Shown here: positions 42,768 through 51,351 of the stretch, piece after piece | How the letters are laid out: every line of letters starts with the position of its first letter | Position numbering within the stretch: the first letter of the stretch is position 1 | Origin: Halobacillus_B sp963739045 | GTDB taxonomy: Bacteria; Bacillota; Bacilli; Bacillales; Halobacillaceae | NCBI GenBank assembly: GCA_963739045.1 | Contig: CAVTYY010000005.1 | Location: 620,001-684,000 of the forward strand | Length of the DNA stretch: 64,000 nt | Direction: 5' to 3' | Program-made: the position numbers and the translations under genes | Notes under the pieces: model-generated | Databases searched by the model: none | Told to the model about the DNA's origin: nothing | What the model saw: only the letters and a program-made list of their open reading frames with translations

Positions 42768-43730
42768 CTATTTATCAGAAGAACTGCTGTCATCAGAAGA
42801 ACTTCCGCTGTCGGAAGTGCTGCCTGCATCAGAAGATCCGCTTCCGTTAGAAGCTGATGAATCTTGCTTTTTAAAGAGATCTTTAAATTGATCGTCTTTC
42901 ACTTTAATGTCAGCATTTTGCATCATTTTCGTGATTTTAGACTGAAGCTGCTGCTGATCAACCTTTTGACTAACCAGTGTACGTTTAATGTCTGATTTTG
43001 CTTTGTCATAAGGTTTTACATCTTTATTTTTCTTTTTATCTGTTACTTTAATGATGTGATACCCAAACTGGGTCTTCACAGGATCACTGATCTCACCGAC
43101 GTCTAAATTGTAAGCAGCCTCTTCGAACTCAGGTGCCATTTCTCCAGGACCAAAGTAACCGAGCTTACCGCCTTTTTTAGCAGAAGCATCATCCGTAGAG
43201 TACTTATCAGCCAATGTACCAAAGTCCTTGCCATTCTTCAGCTCTTTTTCAACCTTTTGAGCTGTTTCTTTATCGGCAACTAGGATGTGACTAGCCTGAA
43301 CTTGTGTTTTCATTTTCTCATAATAAGCTTTCATTTCTTTTTCTGGGATGTTAATATCTTCAGATGCTGCTTTTTCTTGAAGCAGGCTTAAGCGGATGGT
43401 TTTCTTGAATTCATCTTCACTTGAGAACCCGCTTTGTTGAAGAACTGTTGGGAACTGATCCCCATATTGATCTTTTAAGGATTTAAGTTCTTTATTCACA
43501 GCTTTATCTGAAACATCATATTTATCGGAGAGAACTTTTTCCATAACTAGTTTCTGGAGTACTTCATCTCCGCTTTTATCTTTAAGTTCTTGATAAAATT
43601 CGTCTTTCGTTACATTTCCACCACTTGTTTCAACGACAACTTTGGAATCATCTGCATTGTCATCGGAAGAACAAGCAGATAAACCTAATACACTTGCTGC
43701 TAAGGCAGCACTGATGATAACTTTCTTCAT
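42768..43730 (-). CDS. prsA: PrsA foldase lipoprotein
   Basis: A 320-residue extracytoplasmic foldase that helps secreted proteins fold. Lipobox LSAC puts the lipidated Cys at 20. The parvulin domain lies at about 136-226 (SHILVADKETAQ, YSTDDASAKKGGKLGYFGPGEM, VKTQFGYHIIKV). The C-terminus is a Ser/Asp/Gly tail. Essential or nearly so in relatives. A GAGTGT site precedes the ATG. Confidence 0.95.
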   Translation of the reverse strand: MKKVIISAALAASVLGLSACSSDDNADDSKVVVETSGGNVTKDEFYQELKDKSGDEVLQKLVMEKVLSDKYDVSDKAVNKELKSLKDQYGDQFPTVLQQSGFSSEDEFKKTIRLSLLQEKAASEDINIPEKEMKAYYEKMKTQVQASHILVADKETAQKVEKELKNGKDFGTLADKYSTDDASAKKGGKLGYFGPGEMAPEFEEAAYNLDVGEISDPVKTQFGYHIIKVTDKKKNKDVKPYDKAKSDIKRTLVSQKVDQQQLQSKITKMMQNADIKVKDDQFKDLFKKQDSSASNGSGSSDAGSTSDSGSSSDDSSSSDK

Positions 43731-43889
43731 TTACGTACACTCCTAAACGATTAATTGTATATTGACGTAGAGGTAATTCTAAAAACAGCCCATGAGTTAA
43801 TATAACATATTTTACCTCGCCTGTACCAGCAGGATTCAGAAAAATAAATGAAGTCCTAGACTAATGCCTATCCGTCTTAAATTTTCCTG

Positions 43890-43898
43890 CATAAAATA
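43890..43898 (+). promoter_or_regulatory. Possible late-sporulation -10 (CATAAAATA)
   Basis: GCATAAAATA matches the mother-cell sigma-E/K type -10 and lies 31 bases before the YjcZ-like start. I see no clear -35, so this is tentative. Confidence 0.35.
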
Positions 43899-43928
43899 CT
43901 CTAAGTTGGCAGCAAGGGGGGTGAGAAA

Positions 43929-44012
43929 ATGAGCTACGGATACGGTGGCGGTTTTGCCTTGATCGTTGTTCTATTTATTTTGCTTATCATTGTGGGTGCT
44001 GCTTGGTTATAA
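43929..44012 (+). CDS. YjcZ-type 27-residue membrane miniprotein
   Basis: The 27-residue peptide MSYGYGGGFALIVVLFILLI ends in IVGAAWL. A Gly/Tyr start followed by FALIVVLFILLIIVG is the hallmark of the YjcZ family of tiny transmembrane sporulation proteins. GGGGGGTGA lies five bases before the ATG, and a terminator follows. The gene is too short for usual gene finding. Confidence 0.85.
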   Translation: MSYGYGGGFALIVVLFILLIIVGAAWL

Positions 44013-44019
44013 GATAAAA

Positions 44020-44067
44020 CCCAAAAAAAACAGGCCGGCGGCTTCTGCCGCTGCCTGTTTTTTTTAA
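44020..44067. terminator. Bidirectional terminator
   Basis: AAAAAACAGGC...GCCTGTTTTTT with an inner GGCGGC/GCCGC segment and TTCT loop. Confidence 0.9.
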
Positions 44068-44246
44068 AGTGTATTGAGTACTTCCACATAGGATGAAATC
44101 AGTAGAATGGTTATGAGGACATTAATTGTCCTGAACACGCGTGTTTGCTTTTCTGTCGACATCTTCGTTTTTAAACATAAGGAATGAGTGAGAGAGTTAA
44201 ACACAAACAGTACAAATAGCGCGTATATGATAAATCCGTAAGCCAC
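44064..44246 (-). CDS. Small two-segment membrane protein
   Basis: A 60-residue protein with hydrophobic stretches at about 5-20 (FIIYALFVLFVFNSL) and 42-56 (INVLITILLISSYVEVL) joined by a basic loop. GTG start at 44246, nine bases after GGAGG; no ATG is available upstream. Family not recognised. Confidence 0.65.
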   Translation of the reverse strand: MAYGFIIYALFVLFVFNSLTHSLCLKTKMSTEKQTRVFRTINVLITILLISSYVEVLNTL

Positions 44247-44388
44247 GATGAAGAACCTCCTTTATTCCCTATGGAACTACTCTATCAAAATTTAGTCAGA
44301 TTGAACAGGAGAAACCCCTCTTAATAAAGATAAACAGCGCTGCTTTCTGACGCAGCGCTGTGATCCTGATTTCTGCTGATGATTTTAA

Positions 44389-44937
44389 TTAAGCTTCTTT
44401 CCGCTGAATTAGAATGTCATAGCCCTCTTTGGCATTTTCAATGATGCAGCGCCGAGGGGCTCTTGCGAATTGGTTTAAATACAGGTAGTCAGTAAAGGAC
44501 AATCCAATGTTCATTGCCGCAAACAAAACAAAATAGGCATAATAGTTTGGAAATACGCAAGCCATGAAAAGAGCTGGCAGCGTCATTAACAAAGTTGGTG
44601 CCAATGCCATCACAATAGAAGTCTGTTTAGATAACTTAGATTTGCATTGATAACTGAACGTTGGAACCATCCGTCCTCTGAATCTGAATTTCACTTTCAG
44701 TCGTTTATAGAAAAGAACCAACGGTACAATATGCATAAGCCGGTGCATAGACGGTAGAAAGAACAAGACGATCAGTAATGGTAAGAATCCATGATCTTTC
44801 ATGCTGTGAGTTCCATGAATCATTGAGAATGGAATATACAGCAGAAGAAATGACAGTAATCCTGTCAATAAAGACATAAGATAAACACGATTTGAACCGA
44901 ATTCTTTAGTGATGTTAATTGATTTCCAGCAATTCAT
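44389..44937 (-). CDS. DUF3267-like membrane protein
   Basis: A 182-residue protein with about four to five membrane segments. A buried motif resembling a membrane metalloprotease-like fold, LPSMHRLMHIVPLVLF and later SFTDYLYLNQFARAP, fits DUF3267 proteins, although the HExxH is not complete (HRLMH). Start at 44937 with AAAGGAGGATT upstream; the longer frame to 45111 has no ribosome site. The position beside hpr corresponds to yhaJ of B. subtilis, which I cannot confirm. Confidence 0.72.
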   Translation of the reverse strand: MNCWKSINITKEFGSNRVYLMSLLTGLLSFLLLYIPFSMIHGTHSMKDHGFLPLLIVLFFLPSMHRLMHIVPLVLFYKRLKVKFRFRGRMVPTFSYQCKSKLSKQTSIVMALAPTLLMTLPALFMACVFPNYYAYFVLFAAMNIGLSFTDYLYLNQFARAPRRCIIENAKEGYDILIQRKEA

Positions 44938-45170
44938 CGAAGAATCCTCCTTTACTGCAAAAAAATGCTGTGATTTTATATTTATTATCGATATGATATT
45001 AATTATCATGTACTTTAATTCGTGAGTCGCACAAGAGGAATAATAGTATGTTTCTAAAGAAAAAGCAATAGGTTTTACGTAAAAAAATTTATTAACTTTA
45101 AAAACCGTCATAGCGCTAATTCATCAGAATTTTTTAATAATTCACCAGCGATATTTTTGGAGGGAAAATT

Positions 45171-45500
45171 GTGGAGAAAAAGGAGACTCGTGAGCCGTGT
45201 CATTTTCAGCTGCAATTACTGCTTAAAGGGGTAGAACTGCATCAGTTTCCCTTTACTCGATTAGTAATTGAAAGAGGAGTGACAGAAGAAGAATATAAGC
45301 ACACCCTTCACTTAGTGGAAGAATTACATAGTGATTATGAAAAGGATCGTAGTGAGGGGCTTGTGGACCATACCCCTTTACTTTTACATTTTGCGGGTAT
45401 GCTTACCTGTAAACTCCCTATCGAAGAAACTTTAATTGCGCTGAGCGAAGAAGGAATTTATCCTGCCTTAGCAAAGGAACTGCTGCAAATTAAGACATAA
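45171..45500 (+). CDS. yhaI: DUF1878 protein YhaI
   Basis: A 109-residue soluble helical protein with EKKETREPCHFQLQLLLKGV and FPFTRLVIERGVTEEEYKHTLHLVEEL, resembling YhaI (DUF1878). GTG start at 45171, eight bases after GGAGG. In B. subtilis yhaI also lies next to hpr. Function unknown. Confidence 0.85.
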   Translation: MEKKETREPCHFQLQLLLKGVELHQFPFTRLVIERGVTEEEYKHTLHLVEELHSDYEKDRSEGLVDHTPLLLHFAGMLTCKLPIEETLIALSEEGIYPALAKELLQIKT

Positions 45501-45541
45501 AAAAACCTACCCGACTACGTTCGATTTCAAGGGTAGGTTCA
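45498..45541. terminator. Bidirectional terminator
   Basis: AACCTACCC/GGGTAGGTT stem around an 18-base loop, between converging yhaI and hpr. Confidence 0.75.
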
Positions 45542-45593
45542 CACAGATTCACTTAAGTTTCGTCGAGTTTGTGAAGAAAGTCAGCTTAGATAA

Positions 45594-46169
45594 TTAAGAG
45601 GATTTAGGCTGTTGTTTATAGGACTTAATATCAGTGGGCTCTTCATTTACAGGATTTTTTTCTTCAATATTTTCAAGAGATCGTTCAAGAATCTCCATGT
45701 ACTCGTTTCCGTAAATCTCTTTAATTAAAGCGGACAAGTCAAGAAACTCAGGAAGTTTACCATACATTTCTGTCATGGGAAGGGCACCGCGTAAAACAGA
45801 ATTATCTTCTGGGCTGTATTCATTTAGCGTAGCCTCTAGCAGTTCACTGCCTTCTTTGGTTAATTCGATATAAGTATTTCTCTTGTCATTCTCACGTTTG
45901 GAAAATTGGAGAAGACCGCGCTTCTCAAGCTTCTTGGAGAAGTTGAAAGCTGTCGAAACATGCATCACACCATATTTGGAGATTTCCGAAATGCTGGAGC
46001 CTTCCAAATGATACGCTATCCATAGGATATGGTGCTCATTGATGTTCAGCTTAAAGGGCTTAATCCAATCCTGCCAGTCTTTTTCTATTGCTTTCCAAAG
46101 TGCTTTGGATAATTGGGCCATCTTATGGCTGTAAAATATTGCTTCTTGTTTGGAGATTTTATCCTTCAT
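45594..46169 (-). CDS. hpr: Transition-state regulator Hpr (ScoC)
   Basis: A 191-residue MarR-type repressor of protease and sporulation genes. Highly conserved core: HKMAQLSKALWKAIEKDWQ, NINEHHILWIAYHLEGSSIS, FGVMHVSTAFNF-like segment and KRENDKRNTYIELTKEG. Start at 46169 (MKDKISKQ) with AAGGTGAG upstream; an in-frame extension to 46220 is not supported. The C-terminal tail is charged and variable. Confidence 0.95.
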   Translation of the reverse strand: MKDKISKQEAIFYSHKMAQLSKALWKAIEKDWQDWIKPFKLNINEHHILWIAYHLEGSSISEISKYGVMHVSTAFNFSKKLEKRGLLQFSKRENDKRNTYIELTKEGSELLEATLNEYSPEDNSVLRGALPMTEMYGKLPEFLDLSALIKEIYGNEYMEILERSLENIEEKNPVNEEPTDIKSYKQQPKSS

Positions 46170-46330
46170 TTTTCTCACCTTCTCTAGGGTTGACGTTAAT
46201 TCTTTGACATCGGTTAACACTACCCAATAAAGAAATGCCGAGCTTCCTTAGATATATTGGTTATACTACTATCTTATTATTGTTTAAGAAATTTTCAACC
46301 CATAATGTTCGAATCTATCATTTTTTAAAC

Positions 46331-46376
46331 ACTTAAAAAACCTGGCGAACTTACGGAGAGTAACCCGCCAGGATAA
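46331..46376 (-). terminator. Terminator of the GbsR-like gene
   Basis: CCTGGCG/CGCCAGG stem, GGGTTACTCTCC-type loop, T6 on the minus strand. Confidence 0.8.
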
Positions 46377-46392
46377 AATGGGGCGAAAATAT

Positions 46393-46902
46393 TTATTTGC
46401 GGTCAGGGTAAAGGTCTTCAAAGGCAGTAGAAATTAACTGGTAAAATTGAATCATCTCTTCCATTTTTTTCATCAGTTGATCCGCTTCTTCTAAGGTGTG
46501 TCCAGGATAGTTTTTGTAGTCCTCTTGTAATTGATTTTCGAGGCCTTTTAGAGAATCGCCCCGTTCCTGAGCTGACGTGAGCCACTTCTTAATATAGGAA
46601 GTCATAAATTTCTTATACAGGTCTTGATCGGCAGTGTATAGATCTTTTCTAAACCCTTTTTTCCATACTCTTTCCACGAGTCCTTGATCGACCAGGCTTC
46701 TTATGCCAGTACTCATAGATGTTTTGCTTTTCCCGAGCTCTTCGCTCATTTCATCAAGTGTCATGGGAACGGAATTTATATAAAGGGTTACGAATAAACG
46801 AGCCTCAGCTGGTGTTAGCCCGAACATCTCCAGAGTTTTGGAAAATTCATGAACCACTTTGGTATTCATTTCTTCTAATGACTGGTGTTCTCTTAATACC
46901 AT
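46393..46902 (-). CDS. GbsR-family regulator divergent from opuA
   Basis: A 169-residue winged-helix protein: MFGLTPAEARLFVTLYINSVPM, then DEMSEELGKSKTSMSTGIRSL and WKKGFRKDLYTADQDLYKKF, a close relative of the regulator at 39561-40124. The divergent position suggests control of opuAA-opuAB, as GbsR/OpcR proteins do for choline and glycine-betaine genes. Start at 46902 after AAAGGAGG; the frame open to 46920 has no good site. Confidence 0.88.
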   Translation of the reverse strand: MVLREHQSLEEMNTKVVHEFSKTLEMFGLTPAEARLFVTLYINSVPMTLDEMSEELGKSKTSMSTGIRSLVDQGLVERVWKKGFRKDLYTADQDLYKKFMTSYIKKWLTSAQERGDSLKGLENQLQEDYKNYPGHTLEEADQLMKKMEEMIQFYQLISTAFEDLYPDRK

Positions 46903-47029
46903 AAGTTCCTCCTTTGCCAATCTTTGTTACTCTTCACATTACTATATATGGGAATAATACTAAAATTCCAATTGCAAGAGTAAATACAAGCATATGAAAG
47001 ATAAATAAAGCAATTACCCCCTGTAAGTT

Positions 47030-47049
47030 TGTTCAGTTTAAACTGAACA
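47030..47049. promoter_or_regulatory. 20-bp palindrome between gbsR-like gene and opuAA
   Basis: TGTTCAGTTTAAACTGAACA is a perfect inverted repeat 146 bases before opuAA and 128 before the regulator. Its position and symmetry fit an operator for the dimeric GbsR-like protein, affecting one or both promoters. I know of no established consensus to compare. Confidence 0.6.
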
Positions 47050-47194
47050 TATTTTTTATACTTATTTCAAAGAATATATCGTTTGAACTTTTTATTACAA
47101 ATCGGTTACAGTATATAGGGTGATTGATTCTAAAGAAGGATTATTTCTGGACGGAAAGTAACATAATAAACTTAAAACCAAGAGGTGAGAAGCT

Positions 47195-48397
47195 TTGCCG
47201 ATTATACAAGTAGAAGACTTGTCCAAAATATTTGGTAAGAATGCCAAAAAGGCAACCCAGTATTTGGATCAAGGTTTATCGAAGGATGAAATTTTAGAAC
47301 AGACAGGGAATACGGTAGGTGTTAACCGGGCCTCCTTTAATGTAGAAGAAGGAGAAATCTTCGTTATTATGGGGTTGTCAGGGAGCGGTAAATCTACCTT
47401 GGTTCGATTAATTAATCGTTTAATTGAACCGACAGAAGGCAGTGTAATGATTGACGGGCAGGACTTGGCGAAAATGGACAAGAAGAATTTAAGAAACATT
47501 CGCCGTGAAAAGCTCAGTATGGTATTTCAGCGTTTTGCCTTATTTCCTCACCGTACTATTTTGGAAAATGCCGAGTTCGGATTGGAAGTTCAAGGTATGG
47601 ACAAGGAAGAGCGGAAAAAGAAAGCCCAAACTTCATTAGAAATGGTAGGGCTTGGGGGCTATATCAACCAATTCCCCTCTCAATTATCAGGCGGTATGCA
47701 GCAACGTGTAGGGTTAGCCCGCGCACTTGCTAATGATCCAGAAGTTCTTCTTATGGATGAAGCTTTCTCTGCACTAGACCCATTAATAAGAAAAGAAATG
47801 CAGGATGAGTTGTTAGAGCTTCAAGAGTCCATGCAAAAGACGATCTTATTTATTACTCACGATTTAGATGAAGCATTGAGGATAGGTGACAGAATTGCCC
47901 TGATGAAAGATGGACGCATCGTGCAGATTGGTACACCTGAAGAAATACTTATGAATCCTGCAAATGATTATGTAGAAAGATTCGTGGAAGATGTGGATCG
48001 CTCTAAAGTTCTTACTGCAGAGCATATTATGAAACGTCCAGAGACCGTCGATATTGAAAAACATGGACCGCGAACAGCGCTAGAAAGAATGCGCAAAGAA
48101 GGACTGTCAAGTATATATGTGACGGACGCCAAGCGTATGCTTCACGGCTACGTCACAGCGGATGATGTATCAGAAGAAGCTAAAACAGATCGTAAGGATT
48201 TAAAAGCTATTTTGCGGACGGATATCCCTAAAGTAACTAAAGAAACATCCATGAATGAGATCTTTAACGTGATTCATGATGCACCAGTTCCTGTTGCCGT
48301 AGTAGAAGATGGGAAACTGCAAGGTATTATTGTACGAGGGGCCGTTATTGCCGCATTAGCTGGAAGTGAGGTGAATATCAATGGGACTGATTCCTAA
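47195..48397 (+). CDS. opuAA: Glycine betaine ABC importer ATPase OpuAA
   Basis: A 400-residue ATPase: Walker A GLSGSGKST (about 59-67), signature LSGGMQQRVGLARA, Walker B VLLMDEAFSALDP, H-loop ITHDLDEAL, and two CBS domains from about 275 (AEHIMKRPETVDI and LRTDIPKVTKETSM) that sense ionic strength in OpuA-type transporters. TTG start at 47195 after AGAGGTGAG. opuAB overlaps its end by 17 bases. Confidence 0.95.
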   Translation: MPIIQVEDLSKIFGKNAKKATQYLDQGLSKDEILEQTGNTVGVNRASFNVEEGEIFVIMGLSGSGKSTLVRLINRLIEPTEGSVMIDGQDLAKMDKKNLRNIRREKLSMVFQRFALFPHRTILENAEFGLEVQGMDKEERKKKAQTSLEMVGLGGYINQFPSQLSGGMQQRVGLARALANDPEVLLMDEAFSALDPLIRKEMQDELLELQESMQKTILFITHDLDEALRIGDRIALMKDGRIVQIGTPEEILMNPANDYVERFVEDVDRSKVLTAEHIMKRPETVDIEKHGPRTALERMRKEGLSSIYVTDAKRMLHGYVTADDVSEEAKTDRKDLKAILRTDIPKVTKETSMNEIFNVIHDAPVPVAVVEDGKLQGIIVRGAVIAALAGSEVNINGTDS

Positions 48398-49226
48398 AAT
48401 TCCAGTAGCAGAATGGGTATCAAGCGCAACTGAATGGATAACGAATACATTTGAATTTCTCTTTGATTTCATTAAGCAGGACTTTGGAGATTTTATCGAA
48501 TTATTTGCTGAACAGTGGCTTATGTCCATACCTATCTGGCTATTTATTGTTATTGTTGCAGTGTTAGCATTTTTTGTCAGCGGCAAGAAATTCGGACTTT
48601 TGGCTTTTTCAGTAATTGGACTATGGTTTATAGCCAATCAGGGTCTTTGGGAAGAATTGATGAACACTTTTACATTGGTCATCTTTTCAAGTTTAATTTC
48701 CGTTATAATTGGTGTCCCACTGGGGATCTGGATGGCCAAGAACTCTACTGTTCAAAGTATTTTTACGCCTGTGCTTGACTTTATGCAGACTATGCCGGCG
48801 TTCGTATATTTAATTCCTGCTGTGGCATTCTTCAGTATAGGGATGGTTCCAGGGGTGTTTGCTTCCGTCATTTTCGCGACACCGCCAACCGTGCGATTTA
48901 CGAACTTAGGAATCAGGCAGGTGTCTCATGAGTTAATTGAAGCATCAGATTCATTTGGAACGACAGGAATACAGAAGTTATTTAAAGTTCAATTGCCTAT
49001 GGCGAAGAAGACCATTATGGCAGGGATTAACCAAACCGTAATGCTTGCTTTGTCAATGGTAGTAATCGCATCAATGATTGGTGCGAAAGGCTTAGGACAA
49101 ATGGTTATTACTGGATTACAGCGTGCAGAAGTAGGGACTGGGTTCGTAGCTGGTCTTGGCATCGTAATCTTAGCCATTATTATTGACCGTTTTACTCAGA
49201 ATCTGAACACTCAGCGTGGAGATTAA
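48381..49226 (+). CDS. opuAB: Glycine betaine ABC importer permease OpuAB
   Basis: A 281-residue permease with a wide N-terminal domain, five to six core membrane segments and the EAA-type loop EASDSFGTTGIQKLFKVQLPMA (outlined). KxTP-like SPVLDFMQTMPAFVYLIPAVAFFSIG is typical of the ProW/OpuAB family. It stops at 281 residues, so no fused substrate domain. No opuAC follows; a terminator comes 40 bases later. Confidence 0.95.
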   Translation: MGLIPKIPVAEWVSSATEWITNTFEFLFDFIKQDFGDFIELFAEQWLMSIPIWLFIVIVAVLAFFVSGKKFGLLAFSVIGLWFIANQGLWEELMNTFTLVIFSSLISVIIGVPLGIWMAKNSTVQSIFTPVLDFMQTMPAFVYLIPAVAFFSIGMVPGVFASVIFATPPTVRFTNLGIRQVSHELIEASDSFGTTGIQKLFKVQLPMAKKTIMAGINQTVMLALSMVVIASMIGAKGLGQMVITGLQRAEVGTGFVAGLGIVILAIIIDRFTQNLNTQRGD

Positions 49227-49263
49227 TTATTTTATCTGTTATACAAAACAACAGGATTCATTA

Positions 49264-49308
49264 AGAAGACCCGAACCGTGGATTTCCATTGGTTCGGGTC
49301 TTTATTTA
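49264..49308 (+). terminator. Terminator of opuAA-opuAB, recurrent family
   Basis: GACCCGAACC/GGTTCGGGTC stem with GTGGATTTCCATT-type loop and T run. Same family as at 26117 and 55680. Confidence 0.85.
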
Positions 49309-49456
49309 TTCAGCTAGCTCTCCTGAGCAAACAGCAAAAAGTTTCCTGGAACTCCTTGATAGAAGGGAACGGAAAACTAATAGTTACTTAATACAGAGAA
49401 ACAGCTAGTTCATTGCTGAATAAGATTAAACTAAAACTTCTCATTTCCTGATAAGA

Positions 49457-49495
49457 AAAAGGACCCGTATCTGTGGAAGATACGGGTCCAGACGT
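49457..49495 (-). terminator. Terminator of yhaH
   Basis: GGACCCGTATC/GATACGGGTCC stem with TGTGGAA loop and a T-rich tail on the minus strand. Confidence 0.85.
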
Positions 49496-49500
49496 TAATT

Positions 49501-49911
49501 TTATTGATGATTGACCACTTCATGACTTGGCTGAGTGTCATCTCCATTTTGCTGTTCAGCTTTCGCTTTTTCTTCAAGTTCTTTTAAGCTGGCTTCAATT
49601 TGTTCTAAATATTTCTGGATATTCTTCTGGTGGGGCTCAACTGTTTTCTTCCAGCTTTCTATCGATGATTTTACATCTTCAGACAGTTCTTTAATCAGCT
49701 CTGCGCCTTCTTTTGAAGTTTGCGCGATTTGGTCCTTTAGCTGCATGCCATCTTCCTTCAAACTAAAGACCATATTCTTTAGGTTCTCGCTTTTTAAACG
49801 AGCATTTTCTCTGAAATCACGGCCTGATGAAGGTGTATTAAACAAGGTATAGGCCGCACCAGCGACGCCACCTACTACAATTCCTAAAACTAACGACTTT
49901 CCATTTGGCAT
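49501..49911 (-). CDS. yhaH: YtxH-domain protein YhaH
   Basis: A 136-residue protein: N-terminal hydrophobic glycine-rich segment (KSLVLGIVVGGVAGAAYTLFN, outlined), TPSSGRDFRENA (the YtxH motif), then a long charged coiled-coil (about 30-120). Such proteins are membrane-anchored and linked to general stress. Preceded by AAAGGGG. Position beside trpP matches B. subtilis yhaH. Confidence 0.88.
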   Translation of the reverse strand: MPNGKSLVLGIVVGGVAGAAYTLFNTPSSGRDFRENARLKSENLKNMVFSLKEDGMQLKDQIAQTSKEGAELIKELSEDVKSSIESWKKTVEPHQKNIQKYLEQIEASLKELEEKAKAEQQNGDDTQPSHEVVNHQ

Positions 49912-50035
49912 TTAAAAAAACCCCTTTCCAACCACCTAGTATTATTATTTTCTCTTAATATGTATGATTGAAACCTAAAATAAATAAAAAAGATACAGAA
50001 AACATGTCGATAGATGCAGATTAACATGAGTCTAA

Positions 50036-50072
50036 TAAGGTCACTACATGGCTCTCCACTGTAGTGACCTTA
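50036..50072 (-). terminator. Hairpin downstream of trpP
   Basis: AAGGTCACTACA/TGTAGTGACCTT, a 12-bp perfect stem, 30 bases after the trpP stop; the T tail is weak. Confidence 0.6.
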
Positions 50073-50102
50073 GTCTTTCGATCCACCGGTAGTTCATTTA
50101 TC

Positions 50103-50633
50103 TTATCGATAGCTAACGGATTGGGGGAGGCGGGAACGTTTGATAATATCTTGAGCAATCGGATAGATGATGGCCATCAAGACGCCATTCAGCAGTGCTG
50201 TTGGTAGAACAACTGTCATAAACATAACAGCAAAGCTGGCATGCATTAATCCGATAACAAATAATACAACACTCAAGAACACTCCGCCGCTGACCATTGT
50301 GCCAACTGCTGTAAGAATGGACGCGGTCCATTTATAATTCTTCTTTTTCCTAACCAGGAGGAATAATCCAAAGAATGCAAGGGCAGTGACTGGCTTATCA
50401 ATAAGGTTCGCCAGCTGCCCGCCGGGGACAGTAGTTGTCAGTGCTGAAATAATTCCCGTGGCTGCTGCAAGAACTATGACGTAACGCAGACCCGGAAAAA
50501 ACATGATCCCTAAAAACATCATCGCTAACATCATATCCGGCCGCATTCCAAAGAAAAAAGGCGGCATAATATAATGCAGAACGGCCCCAATTCCAACGAG
50601 TAATGAAAGCATTACTAAAATTCTTGTATTCAT
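50103..50633 (-). CDS. trpP: Tryptophan transporter TrpP
   Basis: A 176-residue membrane protein with five to six hydrophobic segments, matching TrpP: ILVMLSLLVGIGAVLHYIMP, FFGMRPDMMLAMMFLGIMFFPG and TVPGGQLANLIDKPVTALAFF. It takes up tryptophan. In B. subtilis its translation is blocked by the TRAP protein; here the same kind of triplet array covers the ribosome site. ATG at 50633. Confidence 0.93.
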   Translation of the reverse strand: MNTRILVMLSLLVGIGAVLHYIMPPFFFGMRPDMMLAMMFLGIMFFPGLRYVIVLAAATGIISALTTTVPGGQLANLIDKPVTALAFFGLFLLVRKKKNYKWTASILTAVGTMVSGGVFLSVVLFVIGLMHASFAVMFMTVVLPTALLNGVLMAIIYPIAQDIIKRSRLPQSVSYR

Positions 50634-50641
50634 TTAAACAT

Positions 50642-50677
50642 CTCTCCTCAGCTCAAGCTAGTCTCATCTCTATTCTG
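50642..50677 (-). promoter_or_regulatory. TRAP-type NAG-repeat array over the trpP ribosome site
   Basis: The leader reads CAG-AATA-GAG-AT-GAG-AC-TAG-CTT-GAG-CT-GAG-GA-GAG and then the start region. Triplets GAG/UAG spaced by two or three bases are the known binding pattern of the tryptophan-activated TRAP ring. The last triplets are the ribosome binding site itself, so bound TRAP would block translation. Confidence 0.85.
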
Positions 50678-50723
50678 CGTTCCTAACGTGTCCTGTCGAC
50701 CGCAAGCGAACGCATATATATGG

Positions 50724-50752
50724 ATTATAGCAAACCTTTATCTTAAAAACAA
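50724..50752 (-). promoter_or_regulatory. Promoter of trpP
   Basis: TTGTTT (50747-50752), 17 bases, TATAAT (50724-50729) on the minus strand, about 91 bases before the trpP start. Confidence 0.7.
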
Positions 50753-50771
50753 AATAGTCAAATGGTGCATC

Positions 50772-51200
50772 TTAAATGTTATTGTGTATGCTTTCTGCGA
50801 TCTCCTGTAAGTCTTCCGTAGAATAATCGTCTGAATGGACCTTCCACTTTGCCTGAAATCCATCTTGTTCTCCGTAACGAGGCAGCAGGTGGATATGGAG
50901 ATGGAAGACGGATTGTCCAGCTGGTTCTTCATTATTATTTAATATGTTCATGCCAGCAGGCTGATACGTCTTCTTAATAGCGTTCGCAATTTTAGGGATA
51001 CGGGAGAATAAACTTTCCGCTAATTTGTCGTCTGCTTCATAAATATCCTTCGTGTGCTGTTTAGGCACCACAAGCGTATGGCCTTTTGTTACTTGACTAA
51101 TATCAAGAAAGGCGTATACCTCGTTATCTTCATAAACCTTAGCGGAAGGAATTTCTCCGTTAATAATCTTGCAAAAGATACAGTCATTATGGTCTGGCAT
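50772..51200 (-). CDS. hit: HIT-family protein Hit
   Basis: A 142-residue nucleotide hydrolase/transferase of the histidine-triad superfamily. DCIFCKIINGEIPSAKVYE at the start (CxxC zinc pair), HTLVVPKQHTKDI in the middle and QSVFHLHIHLLPR with the HxHxH triad at about 98-106. It is divergent from ecsA, as in B. subtilis. Ribosome site AAGGAGATG. Confidence 0.95.
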   Translation of the reverse strand: MPDHNDCIFCKIINGEIPSAKVYEDNEVYAFLDISQVTKGHTLVVPKQHTKDIYEADDKLAESLFSRIPKIANAIKKTYQPAGMNILNNNEEPAGQSVFHLHIHLLPRYGEQDGFQAKWKVHSDDYSTEDLQEIAESIHNNI

Positions 51201-51351
51201 GTGCTCATCTCCTTGTAAAGTTTTGTATCATTGTATCATATTGAAGGATTAATACTCGATTAAGACCTACTTCTGCTCTTTAGTACAAGCGCTAATAAAA
51301 GTGTGATAAAATTTGTAAAGAATATGAAGCTTATGAAACGAGGGATTCTAG

